DNA of 11,849 nt, taken from Nitrosopumilaceae archaeon. Its GTDB lineage: Archaea; Thermoproteota; Nitrososphaeria; Nitrososphaerales; Nitrosopumilaceae. Made by a program: the position numbers and the translations under genes. Positions 1 to 6,852 of this stretch are shown here, piece after piece. Positions within the stretch are counted from its first letter, which is position 1. Each line of letters begins with the position of its first letter. The notes beneath the pieces are model-generated. The model saw nothing but the letters and a program-made list of their open reading frames with translations, was not told where the DNA came from and ran no database searches. The stretch lies in the NCBI GenBank assembly GCA_021296165.1, contig JAGWAW010000029.1, positions 1 through 11,849 on the forward strand, written 5' to 3'.

Positions 1-100
1 TTTCGATCCATATAGCTTGTCATATTCCTGTGGTGTCCTCTTAGCTGTGCCTAAGCGACATGATTTCCATACACTACACCAGCCCCACGTCGGGCAAAGC

Positions 101-108
101 CTTTAATT
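101..108 (+). promoter_or_regulatory. TATA box of the rps15 operon
   Basis: The box CTTTAATT is preceded by the purine-rich GGGCAAAG, which fits a BRE-like TFB site. Its first base lies 31 bases before the ATG at 132. Archaeal transcription normally starts about 25 bases after the centre of the box, so the mRNA should begin at or next to this ATG and be leaderless. This is the main reason to reject the earlier ATG at 60, which lies upstream of the box. It should drive rps15, recJ, pcc1 and serS. Confidence 0.7.
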
Positions 109-131
109 TCGCACACCGGAGCCGTCCCTCC

Positions 132-581
132 ATGGGAAGGATGCACACCCACAGACACGGCAAGTCTCACTCCAGAAGGCCCGTGGAGGTCCGCATACCC
201 CAGTGGCTGGCACACACCCCCCGGCAGGTCGAGGACCTAGTCGTGAGGTACGCCAAGGAGGGCCTCACCCCCAGCCAAGTGGGCCTCAAGCTGCGGGACC
301 AGCACGCCATCCCCTTGGTCAGGTCCATCACAGGCAAGACCATAGGCGAGATTCTGGAGCAGCGCGAGATGCGCCCCGAGATGCCCGAGGATCTGGACAA
401 CATAGTCCGGAAGGCTGTCGGGCTCCAGAGGCACCTCCGGGAGAACAAGGGCGACCGCCGAAACATCAGATCCTTGGAGTTGATAGAGGCCAAGGTCCAC
501 CGGCTCTCCGTATACTACAAGAGGATAGGCCGTATACCCAAAAGTTGGAAATACAAGTCCGTGGTTGCCCAGCTGGAATGA
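132..581 (+). CDS. rps15: 30S ribosomal protein S15 (archaeal S15/eukaryotic uS15 type)
   Basis: Small-subunit ribosomal protein that binds the central domain of 16S rRNA early in 30S assembly. The 149-residue product is the usual archaeal length, longer than bacterial S15 (about 89) because of an N-terminal extension (Ribosomal_S13_N-like, about residues 1-60) before the S15 helical core (about 70-145). It opens with MGRMHTHRHGKSHSRRP, the typical archaeal start, and the core carries RHLRENKGDRRN and ends in KRIGRIPKSWKY. An in-frame ATG at 60 would add 24 unrelated residues and lies upstream of the TATA box, so 132 is chosen. The stop overlaps the next start as ATGA at 578-581, so translation is probably coupled to the following phosphoesterase. 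First gene of a four-gene operon. Confidence 0.97.
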   Translation: MGRMHTHRHGKSHSRRPVEVRIPQWLAHTPRQVEDLVVRYAKEGLTPSQVGLKLRDQHAIPLVRSITGKTIGEILEQREMRPEMPEDLDNIVRKAVGLQRHLRENKGDRRNIRSLELIEAKVHRLSVYYKRIGRIPKSWKYKSVVAQLE

Positions 582-1987
582 CACTACTGGACGAATCCCT
601 CTCCATGGTCGCTGATAGAATGGCCGACTGCATCAGAAGCCGCAAGCCCATCATGGTCGTCACGCACATGGACTGCGACGGCCTAGCATCTGGGGCCATC
701 ATATCCAAGGCGCTGATCCGGGCGGGGGCAGCCTGCACCGTCCGCTCCTCGGTGGAGTTCAACGCCGGGACCGTCGAGGAGATGTCCAAGGACGGACGGG
801 ATTTTCACGTGGTGACGGATCTGGCCGGCGGCTATGCCGAGGACATGGACGCGGCGCTGGGCGACCGGTGGGTGGTCCTGGACCACCACCACATACCCGA
901 CACCGAGCGGGACAACGAGAGGGTGGTAAACGCCTGGAAGTACGGGATGGACGGGGGCGTGGAGGTATGCGCCGGCGGCATGGCATACCTGGCGGCCACG
1001 GCCTTGGACGGGGACAATGTGGATCTGGCACCGATGGCGGTGGTGGCCGCATTGGGTGACCGCCAGGACCAAGGCAAGCAGCGCTCCCTGACAGGCAAGA
1101 ACCAAGAGATAGCCGAGAGGGCCAAGGCCGAGGAGCTGCTCTCGGTGGACCTGGATCTGCTGCTGTATGGCCGGGAGACCAGGCCCCTGCCCGACGCGCT
1201 GGCCTTTACGTCCCAACCATACATCAGGGGGATAACCTGGGAGCGGGGCAGCTGCGCCGCCCTGCTGAAGAAGGCGGACATACCGCTCAAGGAGAAGGGG
1301 AGGTGGCGCGTTCCTGCCGACCTAACCCAGGAGGAGAAGTCGGCCATTGTGAACGCCATAGCGCGGTACTCTCCGGGGGCCGGCGTGGACGACGCGGTGG
1401 CCGAGATGGTGGGCCACACCTACACCTTGGAGGGCGAGGAGAAGGGCAGCTTCATGCGGGACGGCAGGGAGTTCGGCACCATGCTCAACTCGTGCGGCCG
1501 GATAGGCAGGGCCGGCATAGGCATCGCCGTCTGCATGGGCGACCGCGGCCAGATGCTGGCCGCCTCCGAGGCCACGCTCAAGGAGTACCGGGGGCGCATA
1601 CGGGAGTGCATGAACATCCTATCCAACGACCGCTGGAGGACCACCGTCCGGGGCGCGGTGGTCATGGTGAACGCCGACGGCGTGGTGCCCGAGACCATGA
1701 CCGGCACCATCGCCTCGATGCTCTCCAGCTCCCCCAAGAACGTCGGAAAGGTGGTCATGCTCAGGACCAGCGGGGAGGACAACACCGTAAAGTTCTCCTC
1801 CCGGAAGTCGGTGGGGTGCACCCTGCCGGTGAGCCTCAGCGATGTGATGCGGGAGGGCACCGAGAGGTTCGGCGGCGTGGGCGGCGGCCACGACATGGCG
1901 GCGGGCGCCCGCATCGGCAAAGAGAGATTAGACGAATTCCTGGAGTATCTGGAGGAAAATGTCAACGACATGCCGGATCCAGGTTAG
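578..1987 (+). CDS. recJ: DHH-family phosphoesterase, archaeal RecJ/GAN type nuclease
   Basis: A 469-residue single-strand nuclease or phosphoesterase of the DHH superfamily, the group that includes archaeal GAN/RecJ proteins and is homologous to eukaryotic Cdc45. Family members associate with GINS at the replication fork or act in DNA repair and RNA turnover. The metal-binding motifs look intact: D32/D34 in THMDCDGLASG, D81 in VTDLAGG, D102-H103-H104 in VLDHHH, and D161 in ALGDRQD. A C-terminal DHHA1 domain ends with the substrate-binding GGGHDMAAG at 435-443. The open frame runs upstream to 203, but that part is the shadow of S15; the ATG at 578 overlaps the S15 stop and gives a normal N-terminus. 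The last 29 bases overlap pcc1. Whether it is a replisome component or an independent exonuclease cannot be read from the sequence. Confidence 0.93.
   Translation: MTLLDESLSMVADRMADCIRSRKPIMVVTHMDCDGLASGAIISKALIRAGAACTVRSSVEFNAGTVEEMSKDGRDFHVVTDLAGGYAEDMDAALGDRWVVLDHHHIPDTERDNERVVNAWKYGMDGGVEVCAGGMAYLAATALDGDNVDLAPMAVVAALGDRQDQGKQRSLTGKNQEIAERAKAEELLSVDLDLLLYGRETRPLPDALAFTSQPYIRGITWERGSCAALLKKADIPLKEKGRWRVPADLTQEEKSAIVNAIARYSPGAGVDDAVAEMVGHTYTLEGEEKGSFMRDGREFGTMLNSCGRIGRAGIGIAVCMGDRGQMLAASEATLKEYRGRIRECMNILSNDRWRTTVRGAVVMVNADGVVPETMTGTIASMLSSSPKNVGKVVMLRTSGEDNTVKFSSRKSVGCTLPVSLSDVMREGTERFGGVGGGHDMAAGARIGKERLDEFLEYLEENVNDMPDPG
1951..1955 (+). promoter_or_regulatory. Shine-Dalgarno site for pcc1 inside recJ
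   Basis: GGAGG lies 3 bases before the ATG at 1959 and within the last codons of the phosphoesterase gene. It is the clearest internal ribosome binding site of this operon and supports independent initiation at 1959, despite the 29-base overlap with the upstream gene. The spacing is shorter than the optimum. Confidence 0.5.
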
Positions 1988-2192
1988 CCTGAGGTTGGAT
2001 CCCAAGAGGGCCGGCACCCTTCTGGAGTCCCTGGGACCGGACAACGTAGACCTTCCCCCCGGTCTGGAGATATCCATGGACCACGCTGGCGGGGAGGCCG
2101 TGTTCGAGATATCCGGCAGCATGAAACATGTCATAGGTACCGCCGACGAGATGCTCGCCCACGCCCAGGTGGCGCTGGACGTGGTGGAATGA
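1959..2192 (+). CDS. pcc1: KEOPS complex Pcc1-like subunit
   Basis: A 77-residue protein with the size and pattern of archaeal Pcc1: a first beta strand (CRIQVSLRL), a helix with the xxxLLESLxPDN pattern, a strand pair (LEISMDHAGGEAVFEISGS) and a C-terminal helix (VIGTADEMLAHAQVALDVVE). Pcc1 is the dimerising subunit of KEOPS, which with Kae1 and Bud32 makes the N6-threonylcarbamoyl-adenosine at position 37 of ANN-decoding tRNAs in the cytoplasm. It starts inside the end of recJ and its stop overlaps the serS start as ATGA, so it is translationally tied to both. The assignment rests on length, pattern and context because the family is poorly conserved. A missed conserved hypothetical is the main alternative. 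Confidence 0.75.
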   Translation: MSTTCRIQVSLRLDPKRAGTLLESLGPDNVDLPPGLEISMDHAGGEAVFEISGSMKHVIGTADEMLAHAQVALDVVE

Positions 2193-3439
2193 TAGACCCC
2201 CGGGCACTCCGGGAGAGGCCTGGAGACGTCTCCCGCATGCTGGAGTGCCGCGGTGTGGAGTTTGACCTGGACGGCCTGCTGGAGCGCGAGCGGGCACGCC
2301 GTCGGCACATAGCGGAGACCGACGCCCTGCGCCAAAAGAGGAACGAGTTCGGCCGCGCCATATCCGGCATAAAGAAGGCCGGCGGCGACGCGGCAGACGC
2401 CATAGGGGAGATGGGCCGCGTATCCGCCGAGCTGCAGAGGGCCGAGGCCGAGCAGGCCGCCAACGAGGCCGAATACCAGAAGATGATCCGCGCCCTGCCC
2501 AACTTGGTGCACGGGTCGGTCCCGGTGGGGCCCGACGACACGGCCAACCTGGAGATCCGGCGGTGGGGGGACACGCCGCCGGGCCAAGGTCGCGGCCACG
2601 TGGAGGCGGCCGGCCGCATGCTGGACATGGAGAGGGCCGCCAAGGCGGCCGGCTCCCGGTTCTACTACCTGAAGGGCGGGCTGGTGCGGCTGAACCAGGC
2701 GCTCATACTGTATGCGCTGGACCACCTAGCCGGGGCCGGCTATACCCCGGTGCAGCCCCCCTACATGATAAACCGCCGCGCCATGGAGGGCGCCGTCATA
2801 GCCGAGGACTTTGAGAATGTCATATACAAGATAGACGGCGAGGACCTCTACATGATCGGTACCTCCGAGCACGCCATGGCTGCGATGCACTCCGGTGAGA
2901 TCTTGGACGGCTCATCCCTCCCGCTGCGGTACGCGGGAACCAGTCCCTGCTTCCGCAAGGAGGCCGGGGCACACGGCAGGGACCAGAAGGGCATATTCAG
3001 GGTTCACCAGTTCGAGAAGGTGGAGCAGTTCGTCTTTGCCCGCCCCGAGGAGTCCTGGAAGGAGCACGAGAGGATGCTGGAGGTCTCCGAGTCATTCTAC
3101 CGCAGTCTGGACCTGCCGCACCGGGTGATGCTGCTCTCCACCGGCGACATGGGCAAGGTCTCGGCCAAGACCTACGACATAGAGGCATGGATGGCCGGCC
3201 AGTCCGCCTACCGGGAGGTAGTATCCTGCTCCAACTGCACCGGCTACCAGGCCAGAAGGCTGATGGTGCGGTACCGGGACCGCACCAACGACAAGCCCAC
3301 GTACCTGCACACCCTCAACAGCACCCTGGTGGCCACCTCCCGCACCATGGTGGCTATCATGGAGCTCTGCCAGACCTCCGACGGGCACATAGCCGTCCCC
3401 GAACCCCTCCGGAGGTATGTGGGGAGTGGCACCATATAG
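2189..3439 (+). CDS. serS: Seryl-tRNA synthetase (class II)
   Basis: Charges tRNA-Ser with serine in an ATP-dependent cytoplasmic reaction. At 416 residues it is full length for the common form, not the rare methanogenic type. Residues about 28-98 are charged and heptad-like, matching the long antiparallel coiled-coil arm that grips the tRNA long variable arm. The catalytic domain shows TSEH (225-228), motif 2 with R256 in FRKEAGAHGRDQKG followed by FRVHQFEKVE (270-279), SCSNCTGYQARR, and motif 3 LNSTLVATSRTMVAIMELCQ with R385. The ATG overlaps the pcc1 stop (ATGA). Last gene of the operon that begins with rps15; no clear TATA box lies directly upstream. Confidence 0.97.
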   Translation: MIDPRALRERPGDVSRMLECRGVEFDLDGLLERERARRRHIAETDALRQKRNEFGRAISGIKKAGGDAADAIGEMGRVSAELQRAEAEQAANEAEYQKMIRALPNLVHGSVPVGPDDTANLEIRRWGDTPPGQGRGHVEAAGRMLDMERAAKAAGSRFYYLKGGLVRLNQALILYALDHLAGAGYTPVQPPYMINRRAMEGAVIAEDFENVIYKIDGEDLYMIGTSEHAMAAMHSGEILDGSSLPLRYAGTSPCFRKEAGAHGRDQKGIFRVHQFEKVEQFVFARPEESWKEHERMLEVSESFYRSLDLPHRVMLLSTGDMGKVSAKTYDIEAWMAGQSAYREVVSCSNCTGYQARRLMVRYRDRTNDKPTYLHTLNSTLVATSRTMVAIMELCQTSDGHIAVPEPLRRYVGSGTI

Positions 3440-3509
3440 GCCGCGCTACACGTTTGGCCTCAGCATGGCGCCGGAAAGTGTTTGGGGGGTTGCGGTATTG
3501 ATCTGGCAA

Positions 3510-3514
3510 TTTTT
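3510..3514 (+). terminator. Possible oligo-T terminator after serS
   Basis: A run of five T (AATTTTTG) lies about 70 bases downstream of the serS stop and is the only T run between serS and the next promoter. Archaeal RNA polymerase can terminate at oligo-T without a hairpin. The run is short, so this is tentative. Confidence 0.3.
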
Positions 3515-3640
3515 GTAGACGTATCGTGCACGATCTGGCCACATGGCGTGCCAAACCATCCGGATCATGTCACACAGGCCGGTGAAAGTCGGCGTGTACC
3601 AGCGCTGAGCCTGGACGCACACCGCGCGTTTCCGTATACC

Positions 3641-3650
3641 CTTATATTTT
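3641..3650 (+). promoter_or_regulatory. TATA box of rps3ae
   Basis: CTTATATTTT begins exactly 31 bases before the TTG at 3672, the same distance as in the rps15 and geranylgeranyl reductase promoters. It implies a leaderless transcript starting at the TTG codon and supports that unusual start. Confidence 0.75.
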
Positions 3651-3671
3651 GGGCAAAAGTGTCTAGTAGAA

Positions 3672-4283
3672 TTGGCACGCAGGAAGGGGCGCACCCGCGA
3701 CAAGTGGAGGGACAAGCGCTGGGTACAGGTGGTGGCACCCGAGTCCATGAACTACAACAAACTGGCGTACATACCCATCACCGACGATGAGAACGCCAAG
3801 GGCCGGGTCATAGAGAAGACACTCTATGACATACTGCATCAAGATCCCTCCCAGTACAACATCAAGCTGTACTTCCAGATTGACCGCATAGAAGGCGACA
3901 TCGCGTACACGATATTCAAGAGGTACGAGTATTCCAAGGAGTACCTCAAGAGTTTGGTACGTCGGGGCTCCTCCAAGGTCAACTTCATCACAGATGCGGA
4001 GACCAAGGACGGCTACGTCTTCCGCATAAACGTGATAGCGCTGACCCACCAACAGCTGAACAGCTCCCGCAAGCACGCCCTGCGGCTGGCGGCGCGAAAT
4101 GTCATCAACCGGGACGTGCCCCAGCTGGACATACACCAGTTCGTGCAAAAGACCTGCTTTGGGGACATACACGCCAGCATACTCTCGGAGGGCAAGAAGC
4201 TCACAAGGCTGAGGCACGTGGGCTTGGAGAAGGTAAAGCTGGTGCGGACCGCCGAAAAGCAGATAGCGATGCTCGAGGCCTAG
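3672..4283 (+). CDS. rps3ae: 30S ribosomal protein S3Ae (eukaryotic S1e/S3a family), TTG start
   Basis: Small-subunit ribosomal protein found in archaea and eukaryotes but not bacteria. The 203-residue product has the usual archaeal length and starts MARRKGRTRDKWRDKRW, the characteristic basic N-terminus. Internal stretches such as IGRV-like AKGRVIEKTLYDIL, FQIDRIEGD and LTHQQLNSSRKHALR fit the family. The start is TTG: there is no in-frame ATG or GTG close by, the family N-terminus begins exactly here, and the TATA box sits 31 bases upstream, which would put the TTG at the 5' end of the mRNA. It is followed after 4 bases by the COG1325 gene, so the two are probably co-transcribed. Confidence 0.96.
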   Translation: MARRKGRTRDKWRDKRWVQVVAPESMNYNKLAYIPITDDENAKGRVIEKTLYDILHQDPSQYNIKLYFQIDRIEGDIAYTIFKRYEYSKEYLKSLVRRGSSKVNFITDAETKDGYVFRINVIALTHQQLNSSRKHALRLAARNVINRDVPQLDIHQFVQKTCFGDIHASILSEGKKLTRLRHVGLEKVKLVRTAEKQIAMLEA

Positions 4284-4287
4284 CCGC

Positions 4288-4704
4288 GTGGCCCCGCAGG
4301 TGCGCGTCAACGTCATAGCGCATGCCACCGAGGACGAGGCCCGCATAGTACGCTCGCTGGCCGAGGGGCTATGCATACGCCCCGACTCGCTGGACACCCG
4401 CAGGAGCGAAGGACACTACGGCAATACGATAACCACCATATCCGCGTCCCTGCGCAAGAGGGAGGCCCGTGACGTGCTGAAGAGGCTGCGGGAGACCCTC
4501 CCCGGTGCTGACCTAGACCACATCCGGGAGACCCTCCCCAGCAGGATGGGCGACTCAACCCTGTACGTGCGACTGGACAAGCAGGAGATGGTCGCCGGCC
4601 GCGTCAGGCTAAGCGACTCCGGCGCGGTTCGGATCCGCATCACGGCGCCCTCATATGACGGCCACCCCGAGGATGTCCATGCGCGTCTCTTGGGGCTGGA
4701 TTAA
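4288..4704 (+). CDS. Predicted exosome-associated RNA-binding protein (COG1325/PF01877 type), GTG start
   Basis: A 138-residue protein of the archaeal family described as predicted exosome subunit or RNA-binding protein. Family-like marks are VNVIAHATEDEARIV near the N-terminus, EGHYGNTI in the middle, and LYVRLDKQEMVAGRVRLSD toward the C-terminus. The biochemical role is not well established; genome context in archaea links the family to ribosomal and RNA-processing genes, as here, 4 bases behind rps3ae. GTG at 4288 is chosen because an in-frame stop at 4264-4266 closes the upstream frame and no other start lies between. The C-terminal ITAPSYDGHPEDVHARLLGLD has no feature I recognise. The TATA box of the next transcript begins within its stop codon region. 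Confidence 0.85.
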   Translation: MAPQVRVNVIAHATEDEARIVRSLAEGLCIRPDSLDTRRSEGHYGNTITTISASLRKREARDVLKRLRETLPGADLDHIRETLPSRMGDSTLYVRLDKQEMVAGRVRLSDSGAVRIRITAPSYDGHPEDVHARLLGLD

Positions 4705-4708
4705 ATAT
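4700..4708 (+). promoter_or_regulatory. TATA box with no protein gene behind it
   Basis: ATTAAATAT aligns with the TTTAAATAT box of the downstream reductase promoter and overlaps the stop codon (TAA, 4702-4704) of the COG1325 gene. By the geometry of the other promoters here, transcription should start near 4730-4731. No convincing coding sequence follows, which points to an RNA gene. Confidence 0.55.
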
Positions 4709-4730
4709 CCGCCGCCTCTACATACCACCC

Positions 4731-5028
4731 GGGAATGAGGAGAAAATGCCGCTCCAGTCTGAGCCGCAAGCGTTGAGGACCCCGCGACGAACCGACCCAC
4801 CACAGGACAACCGGGGACCCGTCCCGACCGGGTGCCAAACCGCGAGGGAGCGGCACCGCATACCGGCCTTCACTGGCAATGCATACTATGCGCAGCCGGC
4901 CAGTTCGATGATCCTGGCACGAGATCTGGGCGGCCTGCCGTCCAGTCTCCCGGCCCGGCTCATGGAGCACGAACCCTGCCATGGGGCCGCCTACCCTCCT
5001 GCCCGCTCTCCACGGCGGCGCAACTTCC
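4731..5028 (+). ncRNA. Candidate structured non-coding RNA, about 300 nt
   Basis: The stretch lies between two TATA boxes and is unusually GC-rich for an intergenic region. Visible structure: a 12-bp stem at 4921-4949 with one bulged T and loop CCTG (GAGA and CTGGGCGG pair with CCGTCCAG and TCTC), a 5-bp hairpin GCCAG/CTGGC at 4899-4918, GCCG at 4895 closing both against CGGC at 4951, a 6-bp hairpin GGTGCC/GGCACC at 4831-4857, and 5' GGGAA (4731) pairing with TTCCT at 5025-5029. Length and end pairing would suit an SRP-like RNA, but I could not find the SRP helix 8 motif or the RNase P core motifs. A 95-residue frame at 4746-5033 behind GAGGAG exists, but it is proline/arginine-rich with codon use unlike its neighbours. 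The strand is inferred from the promoter. Confidence 0.35.
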
Positions 5029-5038
5029 TTTAAATATT
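5028..5038 (+). promoter_or_regulatory. TATA box of the geranylgeranyl reductase gene
   Basis: CTTTAAATATT is the best match in the window to the archaeal consensus TTTAWATA. It begins 31 bases before the GTG at 5059, again predicting a leaderless mRNA. Because the core is nearly symmetric it could in principle also fire leftward into the candidate RNA region. Confidence 0.75.
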
Positions 5039-5058
5039 GACAGACAAAATCGAGGAGC

Positions 5059-6507
5059 GTGGACTACGACGTTATAGTTGCCGGCGGCGGGCTAGCGGGG
5101 ACCGTGGCGGCCCAAGCGGTGGCCAAGTATGCCGGGGGCGCCCAGATTCTCGTGGTGGACCGCAGCCCCCCAGTGATGCCCGGCAGCAAGAGCGTGAGCG
5201 GGTGGATATGCGGGGACGCCGTCAGCAAGGAGGCCGTGGACTACATGACTAGCCGCACCGGCGTGGCCTGGGGGGAGCCGGAGATAGAGCACAAGGTCAA
5301 GGGAGTGATGGCATTCTCGCCTGACCGGGAGACGGCCATCCCGTTCGACGGGGACGGGTACATGCTTAACCGGCAGCTGCTTCCCGAGAGGCAGAACGAG
5401 AGATCCCGGCGCATGGGCATAGAGTTCCACCACTCGGTGAACCTCACCGGCCTGCTGTACGACGACGGGCAGGTGGTCGGCGTGGCCGGCGTGGACGGCT
5501 CCAAGAACCCCTACAAGAAGACGGCCCACGTGGTGATAGACGCCACCGGCATGACCTCGATGCTGCGCAACCAGATATCCAACACGGACAAGATCGAGAG
5601 GAAGGTCGACCGGCGCGACGTTGAGTCCACCGGCCGACACATCATGTACTTTGACAAGGGTATTGAGGACACCACCCAGTTCGATCCCGACTACTGCATA
5701 ATACACTTGGACCAGGATGCCTCCCCAGGCGGGTACGGCTGGGTATTTCCCAAGGGCGAGGACAAGGTCAACATAGGCCTAGGCGTGGAAAAGACCCTGC
5801 TGGGGGCGCGCAACGCCCGGCTGAACAAGCGAGATACGGTGACCACCCTCATAGAGGAGTACGTGCAGGTGAACGAGGCCATCAAAAACCCCCGCCTCTC
5901 CACAGACCCCGAGGATGCCAACAACGCCACCGGCAACTTCCAGGTCTCGGTGCGGAGGCAGAACGACTGTCTGGTGGCCGGCGGCTTTCTGCTGGTGGGG
6001 GACTCGGCGTGGATGCCCAAGCCCCTGGATGCCGGCGGCATAGGGCCGGCCTTGGTAGCCGGATCCATAGCGGGCAGGTGCGTGGCCGAGGCGCTGGAGT
6101 CCGGCGACACCAGCGAGGCCGGGCTCTGGCAGTACAACAAGGAATTCATAAACGAGTACGGCTACAAGACCGCCGGGCTGGAGGTATTTCGCCGTCTTAT
6201 CCAGACGCTGACCAACGATCAGATAAACTACGGCATGAAGCACTTTTTGGGAAACCTGGACGTCGAGGCAATATCCAAGGGTGAGCACCCCGACTTTAGC
6301 GCGCTGGGTAAGCTGGGCATGATAATCCGCGGCGCCCTGAACAAAACACTTGCCGACGGCCTCCGGTTCACCACGCGGCAAAACAAAAAGCTCACCGAGC
6401 ACTATTACGCGTTCCCCGAGACGCCCGACGGCTTTGCAGAATGGCGCAAAAAACTCCACGTCCTGCTGGACGAATCCAACACCAAACTGAAAAGATACCA
6501 GAAATAG
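5059..6507 (+). CDS. Geranylgeranyl reductase family FAD-dependent oxidoreductase, GTG start
   Basis: A 482-residue flavoprotein of the family that hydrogenates isoprenoid double bonds. In archaea the substrates are digeranylgeranylglycerophospholipids, giving saturated membrane lipids, or menaquinone side chains. The N-terminal Rossmann dinucleotide site is GGGLAG (9-14) with the ribose-binding acid at D34. C51 in SGWICGD occupies the place of the conserved family cysteine. Further marks are GGYGWVFPKGEDKVNIGLG (around 224-242) and the second FAD motif GDSAWMPKPLDAGGIGPAL (314-332). No membrane segment is seen; a C-terminal basic helical region (about 400-482) may contact the membrane. GTG at 5059 gives the expected MDYDVIVAGGG start, and the TATA box 31 bases upstream supports it. 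Monocistronic. Whether lipid or quinone is the substrate cannot be told here; lipid is more likely on family grounds. Confidence 0.9.
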   Translation: MDYDVIVAGGGLAGTVAAQAVAKYAGGAQILVVDRSPPVMPGSKSVSGWICGDAVSKEAVDYMTSRTGVAWGEPEIEHKVKGVMAFSPDRETAIPFDGDGYMLNRQLLPERQNERSRRMGIEFHHSVNLTGLLYDDGQVVGVAGVDGSKNPYKKTAHVVIDATGMTSMLRNQISNTDKIERKVDRRDVESTGRHIMYFDKGIEDTTQFDPDYCIIHLDQDASPGGYGWVFPKGEDKVNIGLGVEKTLLGARNARLNKRDTVTTLIEEYVQVNEAIKNPRLSTDPEDANNATGNFQVSVRRQNDCLVAGGFLLVGDSAWMPKPLDAGGIGPALVAGSIAGRCVAEALESGDTSEAGLWQYNKEFINEYGYKTAGLEVFRRLIQTLTNDQINYGMKHFLGNLDVEAISKGEHPDFSALGKLGMIIRGALNKTLADGLRFTTRQNKKLTEHYYAFPETPDGFAEWRKKLHVLLDESNTKLKRYQK

Positions 6508-6818
6508 GACTTATCGGCGCATTTTTCCCGAACATCGACATTTATGGAGATTTTGCCGTCGCTATTCCAAAAAACCACGCCAAACCCGCATGTGCCGCCC
6601 TCCGACAAGACGGTTTTGCATGAGCCGCGCGCAAAGCGCACCGCAACGAAATGTTATGCACTTTTCTCGGCGGCTAACGCGCGCAAATCCTCCCGCGCCA
6701 TAAAGAATCTTTTTTGCAGCAACGCCCGAACAACGCACCCGCAGCATGCTCCGCTAGGCCGGAAATACCGTACGCCCGGCCAAGGCAAAACCCTGTTCCC
6801 ACGCGGCTCCACCAAAGG
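6508..6818. other. Gene-poor spacer between the reductase and guaB
   Basis: About 310 bases without a supported gene. It holds the T tract after the reductase, a second run of six T at 6710-6715, and a 10-base direct repeat CGCGCGCAAA at 6626-6635 and 6678-6687; the first copy also forms a small GCGC-AAA-GCGC hairpin. It is less GC-rich than its coding neighbours. A 93-residue frame at 6544-6825 has no recognisable protein character. I see no tRNA or known RNA motif. Confidence 0.6.
6522..6526 (+). terminator. Oligo-T terminator candidate after the reductase gene
   Basis: Five T in CATTTTTCC lie about 15 bases after the reductase stop, the position expected for an archaeal T-tract terminator. 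No strong hairpin precedes it, which is normal for archaea. Confidence 0.4.
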
Positions 6819-6827
6819 CTTATAATC
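6819..6827 (+). promoter_or_regulatory. TATA box of guaB
   Basis: CTTATAATC follows the purine-rich ACCAAAGG, similar to the BRE-like stretch in front of rps15. By the geometry of the other promoters the transcript should begin near 6850, three bases before the TTG at 6853. Confidence 0.7.
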
Positions 6828-6852
6828 CAAGATCATCATCTCCCCGTACGGC

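Noticed and set aside
60..131. Extension of S15 to an upstream in-frame ATG
   Set aside because: It adds 24 residues unlike any S15 N-terminus and lies upstream of the TATA box that fits the ATG at 132.
203..577. 125-residue N-terminal extension of the DHH phosphoesterase
   Set aside because: It is the second frame of rps15, with low-complexity Pro/Arg/Gly sequence; the ATG at 578 gives the normal family start.
1928..2725. 265-residue open frame on the minus strand
   Set aside because: It is antisense to recJ, pcc1 and serS, all well supported; its sequence has no protein family character, as expected in GC-rich DNA.
4735..4776. 13-residue basic mini-ORF just after the predicted transcription start
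   Set aside because: Too short and unlike L41e or any other known tiny ribosomal protein.
4899..4918. tRNA T-arm, suggested by TTCGATGAT in a small hairpin
   Set aside because: The loop is 10 bases and no matching anticodon arm, D arm or acceptor stem surrounds it.
4731..5028. Direct assignment as SRP RNA or RNase P RNA
   Set aside because: Length and end pairing fit an SRP RNA, but the GGAA-loop/AGCAG region of helix 8 and the GAGGAAAGUC and ACAGA motifs of RNase P could not be found on either strand.
4746..5033. 95-residue protein behind a GAGGAG sequence
   Set aside because: It is Pro/Arg-rich, uses codons such as CGA and CCA unlike the neighbours, and has no recognisable fold; kept only as an alternative to the candidate RNA.
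6544..6825. 93-residue plus-strand frame between the reductase and guaB
   Set aside because: No domain, poor TATA candidate upstream, and it runs through the guaB promoter.
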